Below, piece after piece: positions 53,364 to 62,384 of a stretch of 64,000 nt of DNA. Position numbers and translations under genes: made by a program. Every line of letters starts with the position of its first letter. The first letter of the stretch is position 1. A model generated the notes under the pieces. It did no database searches. It was not told the origin of the DNA and saw only the letters and a program-made list of their open reading frames with translations. Source of the DNA: SZUA-309 sp965230005 (lineage in GTDB: Bacteria; Pseudomonadota; Gammaproteobacteria; Pseudomonadales; Azotimanducaceae); NCBI GenBank assembly GCA_965230005.1, contig OZ245934.1, forward strand, positions 2,666,001-2,730,000, written 5' to 3'.

Positions 53364-55160
53364 CTACCAGGGACCGAAGCTTTCGGCGGTTGCTTCCATG
53401 AGCGTCGGCGCGCCGGCTTCTATGGCCGCTTTGTGCGCCGCAGCGCGCGGCAGAAGCCGCGTGAAGAAGAATCTGGCTGCAGCAACTTTGCCCGCGAGAA
53501 AATCCGCATCTTCAGCCGACCCGCCTGATTCCGGACCGGAACCGTCGAGGCCGCGTGCAGCCGTGAGCGCGATTCGACCCCAGCAGTAAGCAAGGGTCAA
53601 GTAGCCGCTGTAAAACAGAAAGTCGACGGCACCGGCACCGACCTCGTCGAGATCCTCCATGGCCCGGCCGGCGAGATTCATCGCGAGTTCACCGCACTCG
53701 TCGGCCATGGTGCCCAGGGTGCGCCCGTAACCGGCAACGGACGCCTCCCCTTCCAGCTCTGCGGCGAGTTCTTTGGCAAGGCCGACAAAGAGATTCAAAC
53801 CCGGCCCCTGTGTCTGGAGAATCTTCCGGCCGAGCAGATCGAGACCCTGAATGGCCGTCGTGCCCTCGTAGACCAGGGTAATCCGCGTGTCGCGAACGAG
53901 CTGCTCCATGCCGTTCTCACGAATGTAGCCGTGGCCACCGAACACCTGCAGGGCGTGATTCACCGATTCAAAACCAAGCTCCGTGAGAAGCCCTTTCACG
54001 ATCGGCGTCAGGAAATCCATGAGGTGCTGGGCATCCTGCTTGGCCTGGCCTTCACCAGCCGCCGCCGTGTCGCCGATCTGGCCGGCGAAGTAAACGAGTA
54101 CCCGGCCGCCATCGACGATGGCGCGCTGGGTGAGCAGGAGCCGGCGCACGTCCGGGTGGACGATGATCGGATCCGCTTCCCGGTCCGGAGCCTTGGGCCC
54201 AGTGAGCGAGCGCATCTGAATGCGATCGTGGGCGTACTCGAGCGCCCGCTGCAGGGCCGACTCCGCCTGACAGTTCGCCTGCAGCCCGACCACCAGGCGT
54301 GCCGCGTTCATCATCGTGAACATGTTGCGCATGCCCTGGTTCTCCTGGCCGACCAGATAGCCCCGCGCTTCTTCGAAATGCAGCACGCAGGTGGCGCTGC
54401 CGTGGATGCCCATCTTTTCTTCGATACCGCCGCAGTTCACCGCGTTACGGGTGCCGTCGAGATCGACCTTGGGGACCACGAACATGCTGATGCCTTTGGT
54501 TCCGGCGGGGGCATCAGGCGTTCGCGCGAGCACCAGGTGGATGATGTTCTCTGCCATGTCGTGCTCGCCGGCGGAAATGAATATCTTCGTGCCGCTGATC
54601 GCATAGGAGCCGTCGGCGCGGACCTCCGCCCGGGTCCGGGCGAGGCCGACGTCGGACCCGGCATGAGGCTCTGTGAGGCACATGGTGCCCGTCCACTCGC
54701 CGGTCAAGAGCTTCGGCAGGAACTGGCTCTTCTGTTCATCGCTGCCATGATGCTCGAGCGCTTCTACCACACCGCGAGACAGGCCGGGGTACATGGTCCA
54801 GGCGGCGTTGGCGCCGCACATGAGATTTTCCATGATGAGACTGATGCTGTCCGGCAGGCCCTGGCCGCCGTAGTTGCTGTCGCCGGAGAGGCCAGCCCAA
54901 CCGCCTTCCACGTATTTCGCATAGGCCTCTTTGAAACCCGGCGGGGTGGTCACCACACCATCCTCGTAGCGGCAGCCCACCTCATCGCCGCTCTGGTTCA
55001 CCGGTGCGAGCTCGCCTTCGCAGAACCGGGCTGCTTCGTCCGTGATGGCGTCTATGAGCTCCCGATTCGCGCTTCCCTCGCCGAAGAGCGCTCCGTAGTG
55101 GCCCTCGTAGTCGAGGACATCGTGAATGGCAAAGCGGAGGTCGCGGGTCGACGCTGTCAT
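53364..55160 (-). CDS. Acyl-CoA dehydrogenase, long DmdC-like form (2)
   Basis: A 598-residue paralogue of the next gene, from ATG 55160 (MTASTRDLRFAIHDVLDYEG). The same blocks are present: MCLTEPHAGSDVGLARTR, GTKIFISAGEHDM and the base region LVYEGTTAIQGLDLLGRK. It also has the C-terminal extension. The 206 bases upstream to comF presumably hold a promoter. Substrates of this subfamily range from DMSP intermediates to medium- and long-chain acyl-CoAs. Confidence 0.92.
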   Translation of the reverse strand: MTASTRDLRFAIHDVLDYEGHYGALFGEGSANRELIDAITDEAARFCEGELAPVNQSGDEVGCRYEDGVVTTPPGFKEAYAKYVEGGWAGLSGDSNYGGQGLPDSISLIMENLMCGANAAWTMYPGLSRGVVEALEHHGSDEQKSQFLPKLLTGEWTGTMCLTEPHAGSDVGLARTRAEVRADGSYAISGTKIFISAGEHDMAENIIHLVLARTPDAPAGTKGISMFVVPKVDLDGTRNAVNCGGIEEKMGIHGSATCVLHFEEARGYLVGQENQGMRNMFTMMNAARLVVGLQANCQAESALQRALEYAHDRIQMRSLTGPKAPDREADPIIVHPDVRRLLLTQRAIVDGGRVLVYFAGQIGDTAAAGEGQAKQDAQHLMDFLTPIVKGLLTELGFESVNHALQVFGGHGYIRENGMEQLVRDTRITLVYEGTTAIQGLDLLGRKILQTQGPGLNLFVGLAKELAAELEGEASVAGYGRTLGTMADECGELAMNLAGRAMEDLDEVGAGAVDFLFYSGYLTLAYCWGRIALTAARGLDGSGPESGGSAEDADFLAGKVAAARFFFTRLLPRAAAHKAAIEAGAPTLMEATAESFGPW

Positions 55161-55366
55161 CTGTTTCTCGTTCCTTATCCGTGTTCTCTGGTCACTGCTA
55201 CACGCCGCCGGGGTGCCAGAGCATTCCATCGCAATCTGGCCGTGCTCGAGGACGGCGGCTCGGAACCTTACTTGGGCAAAAAGGCCTCGTCAAAGCGGCT
55301 ATCGCAAGGAATTTTCAGCATTTTTCGAGTATTCGCGGAACGCGGCGAACGGCAGACTCCCGCTGC

Positions 55367-56020
55367 ATGTGGCAACACTTTTTCGGCAGTTTCTGCGGTC
55401 TGTGCCGACAAACTGTCCAGGGACTTGCCAGTCAGCGCGGACTCTGTGAGTACTGCTTCGCCGACCTGCCCTGGCGCGCAGATCCGGAGGTCAGCGACCT
55501 GAACCCAGCGCTCATCGAACGCGCCGTGGTGCCCTGGCACTATCGAGAGTCGGCGCAGCATTGGATCCTTGCCGCCAAGCAGGCGCAGGGGCTCCTGGCC
55601 GCACGCCTCCTGGGCACGCTGATGGCCGAAGCGCTGGCCGATGCCTATGGCACCGGTGAGCGGCCGGAGCTGGTCGTGCCCGTTCCCCTGTCCTGGCGCC
55701 GACTCCTCGTCCGCGGTCACAACCAGGCGCAGTGGATCGCCGCTCCGGTGAGTCGGGCCTTCGCATTGCCCCTCGTTTACCGGGGCATTCGCCGGCGCCG
55801 GCATACGGCGCTGCAGCCGGGGCTCTCCGCCGCCGAGCGACGGGAAAACCTGGCCGATGCCTTCGCTTGCGGGTGCCGCTTCGACGGTCTGCGGGTGGCG
55901 ATCGTCGATGACGTGCTGACCACCGGTGCGACGGCGGAAAGCCTCGCGGCCTGCCTGCGCGAGGCGGGTGCGGCGAGTGTCCATTGCTGGGCCGCGGCCG
56001 CTGCGGATCATGCGCCCTGA
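55367..56020 (+). CDS. comF: ComF family protein (phosphoribosyltransferase-fold)
   Basis: A 217-residue protein from ATG 55367. Two CxxC pairs (FCGLCRQ and LCEYCF) form an N-terminal zinc ribbon; the PRTase domain has the PRPP motif VAIVDDVLTTGATA. ComF helps take up single-stranded DNA in competent species; in other bacteria its role is unclear. The sequence in the PRTase fold is complete. It precedes srkA by 22 bases. Confidence 0.92.
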   Translation: MWQHFFGSFCGLCRQTVQGLASQRGLCEYCFADLPWRADPEVSDLNPALIERAVVPWHYRESAQHWILAAKQAQGLLAARLLGTLMAEALADAYGTGERPELVVPVPLSWRRLLVRGHNQAQWIAAPVSRAFALPLVYRGIRRRRHTALQPGLSAAERRENLADAFACGCRFDGLRVAIVDDVLTTGATAESLAACLREAGAASVHCWAAAAADHAP

Positions 56021-56042
56021 GGCACTGCTACACTGCGCGCCC

Positions 56043-57035
56043 ATGACAGACACAGAGACAGAGACCGAAACTCCTTACGACGGCCTTTCTCCCGATCGGA
56101 TTCTCGACGCTATGGAAAGCGCGGGCTTTGTACCCACCGGCGGCCTGCTGGCGCTGAACAGTTTCGAGAACCGGGTCTATCAGATCGAGCTCGAAGACGG
56201 CGACTTCGTGGTCGCCAAGTTCTACCGGCCCGCACGCTGGACCGATGCTGCCATCCTTGAGGAACACGCTTTCACGCTGGAACTCCTCGACCACGAGCTG
56301 CCGGTCGTGGCGCCGCTGGTTCGGGATGGGGAAAGCCTCTTCGACCACGCCGGTTTCCGCTTCGCCGTGTTCCCACGCCAGGGAGGCTACCCACCGAACC
56401 TCGAAGACCCGGATACTTACACGGTGCTCGCCCGGACGCTGGCCCGCATGCACGAAATCGGCGCCGCAGGACACTTCGAGCACCGGGTCACCTTATCGGC
56501 TGAGCGCCTTGGCCACGAAAGCCGCCGCTTGCTGCTCGACAACAACTGGCTGCCTTACGAGATCGAGGAGGCCTACGCCACCATCACGGAGCACCTCCTG
56601 GCCGACGTCGATCGGCGTCTGGCGGGCGTTGCCGTGCAACGTATTCACGGCGACTGCCACATGGGCAACGTGCTCTGGCGGGGAGAGACGCCGCACTTCG
56701 TCGACCTCGACGACTGTCAGCTGGGTCCGGAAATCCAGGATCTGTGGATGCTGCTCTCCGGCGAGCACCATGAACGCCAGGCGCAGTTGAACAAGCTCCT
56801 CGACGCCTACCTGCCCTTCCACCCGCTGAACCTGGGAACTCTCGATCTCATCGAGCCGCTGCGTACCCTGCGCATCATGCATCATGCGGCCTGGCTCGCC
56901 CGGCGCTGGAACGATCCGGCCTTTCCCACGGCTTTTCCCTGGTTCGACACGGAGCGCTACTGGTCACAACACGTGCTGGAGCTGCGCGAACAGCAGGCGG
57001 CGCTGCAGGAACCTACGCTTCAGTATCTGGGGTGA
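56043..57035 (+). CDS. srkA: Stress response kinase A (YihE/SrkA)
   Basis: A 330-residue Ser/Thr-type kinase of the aminoglycoside-phosphotransferase fold, from ATG 56043. The SFENRVYQIELEDG glycine-loop area, the catalytic RIHGDCHMGNVLW, and the metal-binding FVDLDDCQLG are intact. SrkA protects E. coli against stress-induced death via the MazEF system. The order comF-srkA is not the enterobacterial one, where srkA neighbours dsbA. Confidence 0.93.
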   Translation: MTDTETETETPYDGLSPDRILDAMESAGFVPTGGLLALNSFENRVYQIELEDGDFVVAKFYRPARWTDAAILEEHAFTLELLDHELPVVAPLVRDGESLFDHAGFRFAVFPRQGGYPPNLEDPDTYTVLARTLARMHEIGAAGHFEHRVTLSAERLGHESRRLLLDNNWLPYEIEEAYATITEHLLADVDRRLAGVAVQRIHGDCHMGNVLWRGETPHFVDLDDCQLGPEIQDLWMLLSGEHHERQAQLNKLLDAYLPFHPLNLGTLDLIEPLRTLRIMHHAAWLARRWNDPAFPTAFPWFDTERYWSQHVLELREQQAALQEPTLQYLG

Positions 57036-57090
57036 TTCCCGGGCGGAACGCCGACGTTCAGGCACCGGTCGTCGCTTGCGCCGGTCGTCG

Positions 57091-58260
57091 CTACGCGACG
57101 ATGGCGATGTCCTCGAAGGGGGTCTCCGAACCGTTGAGGCCCAGCTCAGTCCGATTGCGGATCAGATTGCCGTAGCTCGCCAGCAGCTGCGGCCGTTCGA
57201 ACTCCGGGCAGGCGGCGAGGCGGGCTTCCCAGGCGGTTTTCACCTCCGGTAGCCAGTCCGGCGTCGGCGGCACGGGTTCGAAGCCGAGCCGCTCGGCGGC
57301 TGCCGCCTGGGTGGGGAAGACCCGGAGCCCTCCGACGATTTCCTCATCCAGCGCCCGCGCGAGCGCTTCGCCGTCCTCGTAGGCACCCTGCAGGGGCGCG
57401 CCATAGTGAACGTGCACCCGGCCTTTGAAACCCGTCATACCGACGATGATGCTGGCGAGGTCCTCGTTCTCTGCCTTCTCGTAGTGGCCGTCCCGTTCGA
57501 TGAGCGCCAGCTCGCGGGCCTTCATGGCATCACAGGGATCGAGCTCGTAGGAAATGGACACGGGCACGAGCGCCACCTGATCGAGAAAGTCACCGAAGGT
57601 GGCGGCTTCCTTGCGCCAGGCCAGCGCCAGCATCTTCAGCAGCGCTGGATCGGTGCGGTCGAAGCCGTCTTTCGAGCGCCCTTCCCGCTGAGCGATCCAG
57701 ACCGAATCCCCGCTTTTGAGGACGTGCTGAATGTAGTGCGACGTGCGGGTGAGGGCCCGGTAGATGGCACGCTTACCGGTCACACTGCGCTCGATGACGA
57801 AACTCTTGTTGAGGCGCATGAGGTCAGCGGCCAGGGGCTCCGTCAGCAGGTTGTCCCCCACGGCCGCCTCCGGTGTCGGCAGCCCGGCCTTGTGCACCGT
57901 GTAGTTCACGAGCCCCGTGTCCATGATGATGTCACGGTGGTTGGAGATGAACAGATAAGGCCGCTCAGGGTCGAGGCGATCAACCCCGCTGACCGTGAGC
58001 TCACTGATGGTCTCGTGGATCAGCCGGGAGAAGTAGTGGGACAGGAAAAGCTGGAACTCTTCAATGCTCCGAAAGGAACGGGATCGGAGTGAGATCACCG
58101 TTCTGGCAAGCGCCCGGGCAAGGGCCGGTGCAGCTTTCGCAAGCCCCGGGGTGACCAGCTTGGAGGCTGCATCGCTCACCCGCGGGTCGCGCCGCACCCG
58201 GGCGACAACGCCTTGAACCTCGTCGTCCCGGAAGGGGCGGATGGCGTCGAAATCGTGCAT
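57091..58260 (-). CDS. PlsC-like 1-acylglycerol-3-phosphate acyltransferase family protein
   Basis: A 389-residue acyltransferase-fold protein. The active-site block is ISNHRDIIMDTGLVNY, where the His and the first Asp fit the HxxxxD family with one extra residue. EGRSKDG is the downstream glycerol-phosphate-type block (like FPEGTRS). An N-terminal helical region of about 100 residues precedes it, and about 150 residues follow. It may act on lysophospholipid or another acyl acceptor. It converges on srkA. Confidence 0.83.
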   Translation of the reverse strand: MHDFDAIRPFRDDEVQGVVARVRRDPRVSDAASKLVTPGLAKAAPALARALARTVISLRSRSFRSIEEFQLFLSHYFSRLIHETISELTVSGVDRLDPERPYLFISNHRDIIMDTGLVNYTVHKAGLPTPEAAVGDNLLTEPLAADLMRLNKSFVIERSVTGKRAIYRALTRTSHYIQHVLKSGDSVWIAQREGRSKDGFDRTDPALLKMLALAWRKEAATFGDFLDQVALVPVSISYELDPCDAMKARELALIERDGHYEKAENEDLASIIVGMTGFKGRVHVHYGAPLQGAYEDGEALARALDEEIVGGLRVFPTQAAAAERLGFEPVPPTPDWLPEVKTAWEARLAACPEFERPQLLASYGNLIRNRTELGLNGSETPFEDIAIVA

Positions 58261-58334
58261 GGGCGCACGTTAGCGGCTTTTTCGTCGAAAACAACCTTGC
58301 TGCAGAATCAGCGCCGACCAGTAAACTGCGCACC

Positions 58335-58823
58335 ATGAACACCCGCCCCGCCAGGGCTGCGGACCTGCCCGCCCTCACCGCCATCTACAACCACTATGTG
58401 GAATCGAGCCATGCAACCTTCGACGTTGGCGCCTTCACCGCTGAGACGCGCAGCCCCTGGTTCGACGTCTTCGATGGCGCACGCTATCAATGCTGGGTCG
58501 CCGCAGCTGACGGCGAGCTCCTCGGCTATGCCTGCAGCCAGCCCTTCAAGGCCAAACGCGCTTACGAGACCTCCGTGGAGGTGAGCGTCTACGTTGCCGT
58601 CGACGCACAGGCGCGGGGCATCGGCCGAGCCCTCTATGAGCAGCTGCTGCCCGCTCTGGAGGCAGAGGATCTGCACCGGGCCTACGCCGGGATCGCGCAG
58701 CCGAACGAGGCGTCCATGCGGCTGCACGAACGCTTCGGCTTCACGGAGGCGGCGCGCTACACGGAGGTGGGACGCAAGTTCGATCGGTACTGGGACGTCG
58801 TCTGGCTGGAAAGGCCCCTCTGA
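58335..58823 (+). CDS. GNAT acetyltransferase, phosphinothricin/MnaT-like
   Basis: A 162-residue GNAT enzyme. IYNHYVESSHATFD at the N terminus and YVAVDAQARGIGRALYEQLL, the acetyl-CoA site with the R-G-IG signature, match L-amino-acid/phosphinothricin-type N-acetyltransferases. The YWDVVWLE tail is typical. The likely substrates are methionine analogues or amino acids, but not proven here. Confidence 0.9.
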   Translation: MNTRPARAADLPALTAIYNHYVESSHATFDVGAFTAETRSPWFDVFDGARYQCWVAAADGELLGYACSQPFKAKRAYETSVEVSVYVAVDAQARGIGRALYEQLLPALEAEDLHRAYAGIAQPNEASMRLHERFGFTEAARYTEVGRKFDRYWDVVWLERPL

Positions 58824-58824
58824 A

Positions 58825-58851
58825 GGCTGGCTCGAACCCTCAGAGCCAGCC
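58825..58851. terminator. Candidate hairpin between convergent GNAT and TauE genes
   Basis: A perfect 9-bp stem GGCTGGCTC / GAGCCAGCC (58825-58833 and 58843-58851) with a 9-base loop starts just after the GNAT stop and ends in the last codons of the permease gene. There is no T tract, so termination efficiency is doubtful. Confidence 0.4.
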
Positions 58852-59598
58852 GGCCAGTACCCGTCCGAGAATCCAGAGGCCCATCACCAGCAGCACCCCG
58901 AAGGCCGACTGCTTGAGGGCCTGCTCAGAGAGGGGTGGCGGTACTTCCCGGCCGAGCCAGGTGCCGGCAATCACGAGCGGCAACGCCACCAGAGAAAGCC
59001 AGAGCACCTCACCGGTCAATCCGCCCTGCAGGCCAACGACAACCGTTCGGGCAGACGTGGTCAGCGCAAAGGAGCAGAGCAGCGACGCCCGGATCACCAA
59101 CAGCGGCAGCGGCTGCCGATAGTTGAACCAGCCCATGATCGGCCCTGATGCGGAGAAAAGGCCCCCCACCAGACCACCCGCAATGCCGGCGCCGAAGCAG
59201 GCCCAGTTCGGCGACGGTGCCGCCAGCGGTGCAGGACGCAGCATCATGGAGAGACTGCCGAGGGTGATGAACAGACCGAGGAGCAGCTGCAGCAGGCCCT
59301 GAGAGCCCGTATCGAGGATCGTCAGCAACCAGACCCCGACGGCGATGGCCGGGAGCTGACCCGCTGCCAGCCAGAGGAAAATGCGCCGGTCGATGGACTG
59401 CGTATGCCCCTTCAGGGCAAGGCCGACGTTGACCATGGTGATCAGGCTCGCTGCTGCCGTGAGCACCGGCAGGGGGACCGCACCGCTGGCGCCGGTAACG
59501 GCGATGACGATCATGCCCATGGCGAAGCCGCTCACGGCCTGTACGTAGCTGCCCACGAACACCGCGCTAAGAAACACCAACCAGCCTGCGAGCTCCAT
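58840..59598 (-). CDS. TauE/SafE family sulfite exporter-like permease
   Basis: A 252-residue membrane protein from ATG 59598 with about eight hydrophobic segments in two similar halves. The N-terminal half contains GSYVQAVSGFAMGMIVIAV; the C-terminal one contains GGLVGGLFSASGPIMGWF, the TauE repeat signature. These carry anions such as sulfite, sulfoacetate or organic acids; the substrate here is unknown. Confidence 0.87.
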   Translation of the reverse strand: MELAGWLVFLSAVFVGSYVQAVSGFAMGMIVIAVTGASGAVPLPVLTAAASLITMVNVGLALKGHTQSIDRRIFLWLAAGQLPAIAVGVWLLTILDTGSQGLLQLLLGLFITLGSLSMMLRPAPLAAPSPNWACFGAGIAGGLVGGLFSASGPIMGWFNYRQPLPLLVIRASLLCSFALTTSARTVVVGLQGGLTGEVLWLSLVALPLVIAGTWLGREVPPPLSEQALKQSAFGVLLVMGLWILGRVLAGWL

Positions 59599-59646
59599 GG
59601 GCCGCGCAGTATACTGCGGCGCAGCCCTCCAGCGCTTGGACAGAAC

Positions 59647-60423
59647 ATGCAACTGAATCTAGATGGCCGCACGGCGCTCGTGACCGGCAGCTACCGCGGC
59701 ACCGGCCAGATCATCGCACAGGCGCTGCTGGCAGAAGGCGTAAAGGTCTGGGTCCACGGTCTCGAGGCCGGCCAGGCGGAAGACGCTGTCGCCAGCCTGG
59801 GCGGTGGTGTGCCCGTTACCGGCGATATCCGCACGGAAGCGGGCACGGAGGCGCTCATCGCGAACCTCGGCGGCGAGGTGCCGGATATCCTCATCAACAA
59901 CTACGGTGCGGTAGACCGTGGCCGCTGGGGTGAGTCGACGACGGCAGACTGGATTGCCGCCTACGAGCTCAACGTCCTTTCGGCAACACGACTCATCAAC
60001 CACTGTCTCCCGACCATGCAGGCCGCATCCTGGGCACGCATCATCAATCTCGGCACGGTCGGCTCTACGCGACCGAATGCCGTCAATCCGCACTACTACG
60101 CAGCAAAAGGCGCACTGGCGACCATGACCGTGAGCCTCGCGAAAGCCATGGCCGGGAGCAATGTCCGGGTCAATCTCGTCTCGCCGGGTCTGATCCTCAC
60201 CCCCGAGGTGCAGGCCGCTTATCTGGCCCGCGGCCGAGAGAAGGGCTGGGGTGAAACCTGGGAGGAAGTAGAAGCACACGTGGCCCGGGATATTCCCATC
60301 GGCCGGATCGTCACCCGGGAAGAGGTCGCCGCCCTCGTGGTGTTCCTCGCCAGCCCCGTTGCCGATGGTATCCACGGGCAGAACATCAGAGTCGACGGCG
60401 GCAGCCTCGATATCGTGACGTGA
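59647..60423 (+). CDS. Short-chain dehydrogenase/reductase, first of a coupled cluster
   Basis: A 258-residue SDR from ATG 59647, starting MQLNLDGRTALVTGSYRGTG, with the glycine motif TGSYRGTG and the catalytic YYAAK. The stretch EVQAAYLARGREKGWGETWE near residues 195-215 is an inserted helical lid. It is divergent from the permease gene, 48 bases apart. Its stop overlaps the next gene's GTG. Confidence 0.9.
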   Translation: MQLNLDGRTALVTGSYRGTGQIIAQALLAEGVKVWVHGLEAGQAEDAVASLGGGVPVTGDIRTEAGTEALIANLGGEVPDILINNYGAVDRGRWGESTTADWIAAYELNVLSATRLINHCLPTMQAASWARIINLGTVGSTRPNAVNPHYYAAKGALATMTVSLAKAMAGSNVRVNLVSPGLILTPEVQAAYLARGREKGWGETWEEVEAHVARDIPIGRIVTREEVAALVVFLASPVADGIHGQNIRVDGGSLDIVT

Positions 60424-60767
60424 ATCTGGATCGTCCCTGGCAGCGGCTGGCAGGACTGCTCATGATTTTCGTCGGTCTCGCCCTCTACGACCCGGAAAGC
60501 CCCACCGCCCTGCACCGACTTCTGCTGCCCTGCCTCCTCGCGGCGGGGGCCTGGGCTCTGGTCCAGAACGTCACCGTGGTTGCCATCGCAACCGCCGTCC
60601 TCGGCGTCATTCACCTGGACTTTGCCGCAAACGGCTGGATCGACCGCTTCGCCTATCCCGCGGTCACCGCCGCCGCCCTCCTCACCCTACTGGCCATCGG
60701 TATCCAGCGTTTCCGCCGGCGCATCGTCGAGACCCGGGAAGCGCGCTGGTCGGAGCGCGGTAAATGA
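60420..60767 (+). CDS. Small integral membrane protein, coupled to SDR genes
   Basis: A 115-residue protein read from a GTG start at 60420 that overlaps the stop of the SDR before it. It has three or four hydrophobic segments (LAGLLMIFVGLALYD, LLLPCLLAAGAWALV, VVAIATAVLGVIH, AAALLTLLAIGIQRF) and a basic C terminus. No family is recognised. Its stop overlaps the next SDR start. Confidence 0.72.
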   Translation: MNLDRPWQRLAGLLMIFVGLALYDPESPTALHRLLLPCLLAAGAWALVQNVTVVAIATAVLGVIHLDFAANGWIDRFAYPAVTAAALLTLLAIGIQRFRRRIVETREARWSERGK

Positions 60768-61624
60768 GCCGTCCGCTCTGTCTCATCACCGGGACCACCA
60801 ACGGTATCGGCCGAGTCACCGCCGAGGGCCTGGCCGCCGCGGGCTTCGAGGTCGTCATGGCCTGCCGCAACGTGGAACGGGCCGAGACCGTGCGCCAGGA
60901 GATTTCGACACAGACGGGTAACGAGGCAATTCACGTCCTGCACTGTGATCTCGCGGACCTTGGAACGGTCCGGGAAACCGCCCGTGCCGTGCTGGAGGGC
61001 TTCGAGCGTCTCGATCTGCTCGTGAACAATGCGGGCACGATGACCACTCGTTTTCAGCAGGCCGGGAACGGGCTGGAGCTGACCTTTGCGGCGAATTATC
61101 TGGGCCCCTGGCTGCTCACGAGGCTGCTCCTGGATCGCCTGGCGGCCAGCGCCCCGGCGCGCATCGTCACGGTCGCCTCTGCCGTTCACCGTCAGGGGGC
61201 GCTTGCGTTGAAGTCCCTCGAGGCCGAGGCCGGTAAGGATTTCAGCGGCATGCGCGCCTATGCCCGCTCGAAGCTAGGCAACGTCATGGCGACCCTGACA
61301 CAGGCGGAACTGCTCGCAGACACCGGGGTTACGGCAAACTGCCTGCATCCCGGTGTTGTTGCCACGAACATCACGAGCGACACGAACGCCTTGCTGCGTC
61401 TCGGCATGAAGCTCGCCGGCCCCTTCATGCTGAACGACAGACGCGGCGCCGCCACCTCCCTGTATCTCGCAACGGATTCGAGCGTCGCCGGGACGACGGG
61501 CCACTATTTCGACGAGAAGCAGCAGCTTCAGACACCGGCGCCGACCGCTACGGACAGCGCGGCGCGTGCCGAGCTCTGGGCCTGGAGCAGCCGCTTCTGC
61601 GAGCTGCCGGAGCGCTGGCCATGA
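60764..61624 (+). CDS. Short-chain dehydrogenase/reductase, retinol-dehydrogenase-like
   Basis: A 286-residue SDR whose ITGTTNGIGRVTAEGLAAAG motif and NNAGTM / YARSKLGN segments match the retinol dehydrogenase/WW-domain-oxidoreductase-like class. The CRN motif after strand 2 favours NADP. It overlaps genes on both sides by 4 bases. It acts probably on a lipid-like alcohol or ketone, but the substrate is unknown. Confidence 0.9.
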   Translation: MSRPLCLITGTTNGIGRVTAEGLAAAGFEVVMACRNVERAETVRQEISTQTGNEAIHVLHCDLADLGTVRETARAVLEGFERLDLLVNNAGTMTTRFQQAGNGLELTFAANYLGPWLLTRLLLDRLAASAPARIVTVASAVHRQGALALKSLEAEAGKDFSGMRAYARSKLGNVMATLTQAELLADTGVTANCLHPGVVATNITSDTNALLRLGMKLAGPFMLNDRRGAATSLYLATDSSVAGTTGHYFDEKQQLQTPAPTATDSAARAELWAWSSRFCELPERWP

Positions 61625-61977
61625 GTACCGAGGACGACGGGACCAACTTCAGCGACACGGATCCGAGCCGCCACCTGGTTCGGGCCGGCGACGAGCAGCC
61701 ACAGACCCTCGGGCAGCTGACGGGACTCGCGCGAATGCGCCTCGACACCCACGATCTCGCGGCCGATTCGATTGTCGAGCTCCCCGGCGGTCGGGAGCGT
61801 TTTATCTACGTGCTCGAGGGCTCCGGGGAAGTGACCGCTGCCTCGTCCGCGATGCAGGCCATCGAAAGCGGCGATGTGATCGCTCTCGGCGATGATGAGT
61901 CCGCCCGGGTGGTCGCGAGCCCTATCGGTCTGACCTTCCTCCTCGGTGCCGGTCCCCGCGATTCCAGCGCCGACTAG
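61621..61977 (+). CDS. Small cupin-like protein
   Basis: A 118-residue acidic protein with cupin text in its second half (GRERFIYVLEGSGEVTAA and IESGDVIALGDDE). The usual metal-binding histidines of cupin motif 1 are not obvious, so a metal centre is doubtful. The ATG overlaps the SDR stop by 4 bases, giving the fourth gene of a fully overlapping cluster. A ligand-binding or regulatory role is a guess. Confidence 0.7.
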   Translation: MSTEDDGTNFSDTDPSRHLVRAGDEQPQTLGQLTGLARMRLDTHDLAADSIVELPGGRERFIYVLEGSGEVTAASSAMQAIESGDVIALGDDESARVVASPIGLTFLLGAGPRDSSAD

Positions 61978-62022
61978 GCGTATGCTCGGACGATCATCGG
62001 GACGCCAGGGGGAGCGCAGACC

Positions 62023-62289
62023 ATGACAACGGAAGGACTCACCAATCACGAAATCACCATCTGCTTGAAAGGCGGCGCGATCCTCGGGCCGTTCAAGGCC
62101 ACCTGGAGCACGGAGATTCTGAGCGACGTGCGGGAGCTCTCGAAGGACTACGACGCCTTTCTGCAGGGCGCCGATCAGAAGCGGTTCAAGTACCACCTGC
62201 ACGACCAGGAACGGCGCCTGTCCCATTCGCTGATCATCAACTTCGCAGAGATCACCGCGCTTTACGACAAAGTCGAGCTGCAGGACTGA
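62023..62289 (+). CDS. Small conserved-looking protein of unknown function (88 aa)
   Basis: An 88-residue hydrophilic protein with alternating beta/alpha character (EITICLKGGAILGPFKATW, then KDYDAFLQGADQKRFKYHLH). It is preceded by GGGGGAG-like sequence at normal spacing. No family is recognised. Composition agrees with its neighbours. It follows the cupin gene by 45 bases on the same strand. Confidence 0.6.
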   Translation: MTTEGLTNHEITICLKGGAILGPFKATWSTEILSDVRELSKDYDAFLQGADQKRFKYHLHDQERRLSHSLIINFAEITALYDKVELQD

Positions 62290-62384
62290 ACGTTCGCCCT
62301 TGAGCGTTCCGGACAGAGGCATCGACCTTCAGTTTTTCGCCAGCCTCCGTCAGAATAGTCGGACGAACGCAACGCGTACGACCG

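Noticed and set aside
57062..57093. 16-base tandem direct repeat (CCGGTCGTCGCT twice) between srkA and the acyltransferase gene
   Set aside because: Only two copies and next to a stop codon; too short to support a feature.
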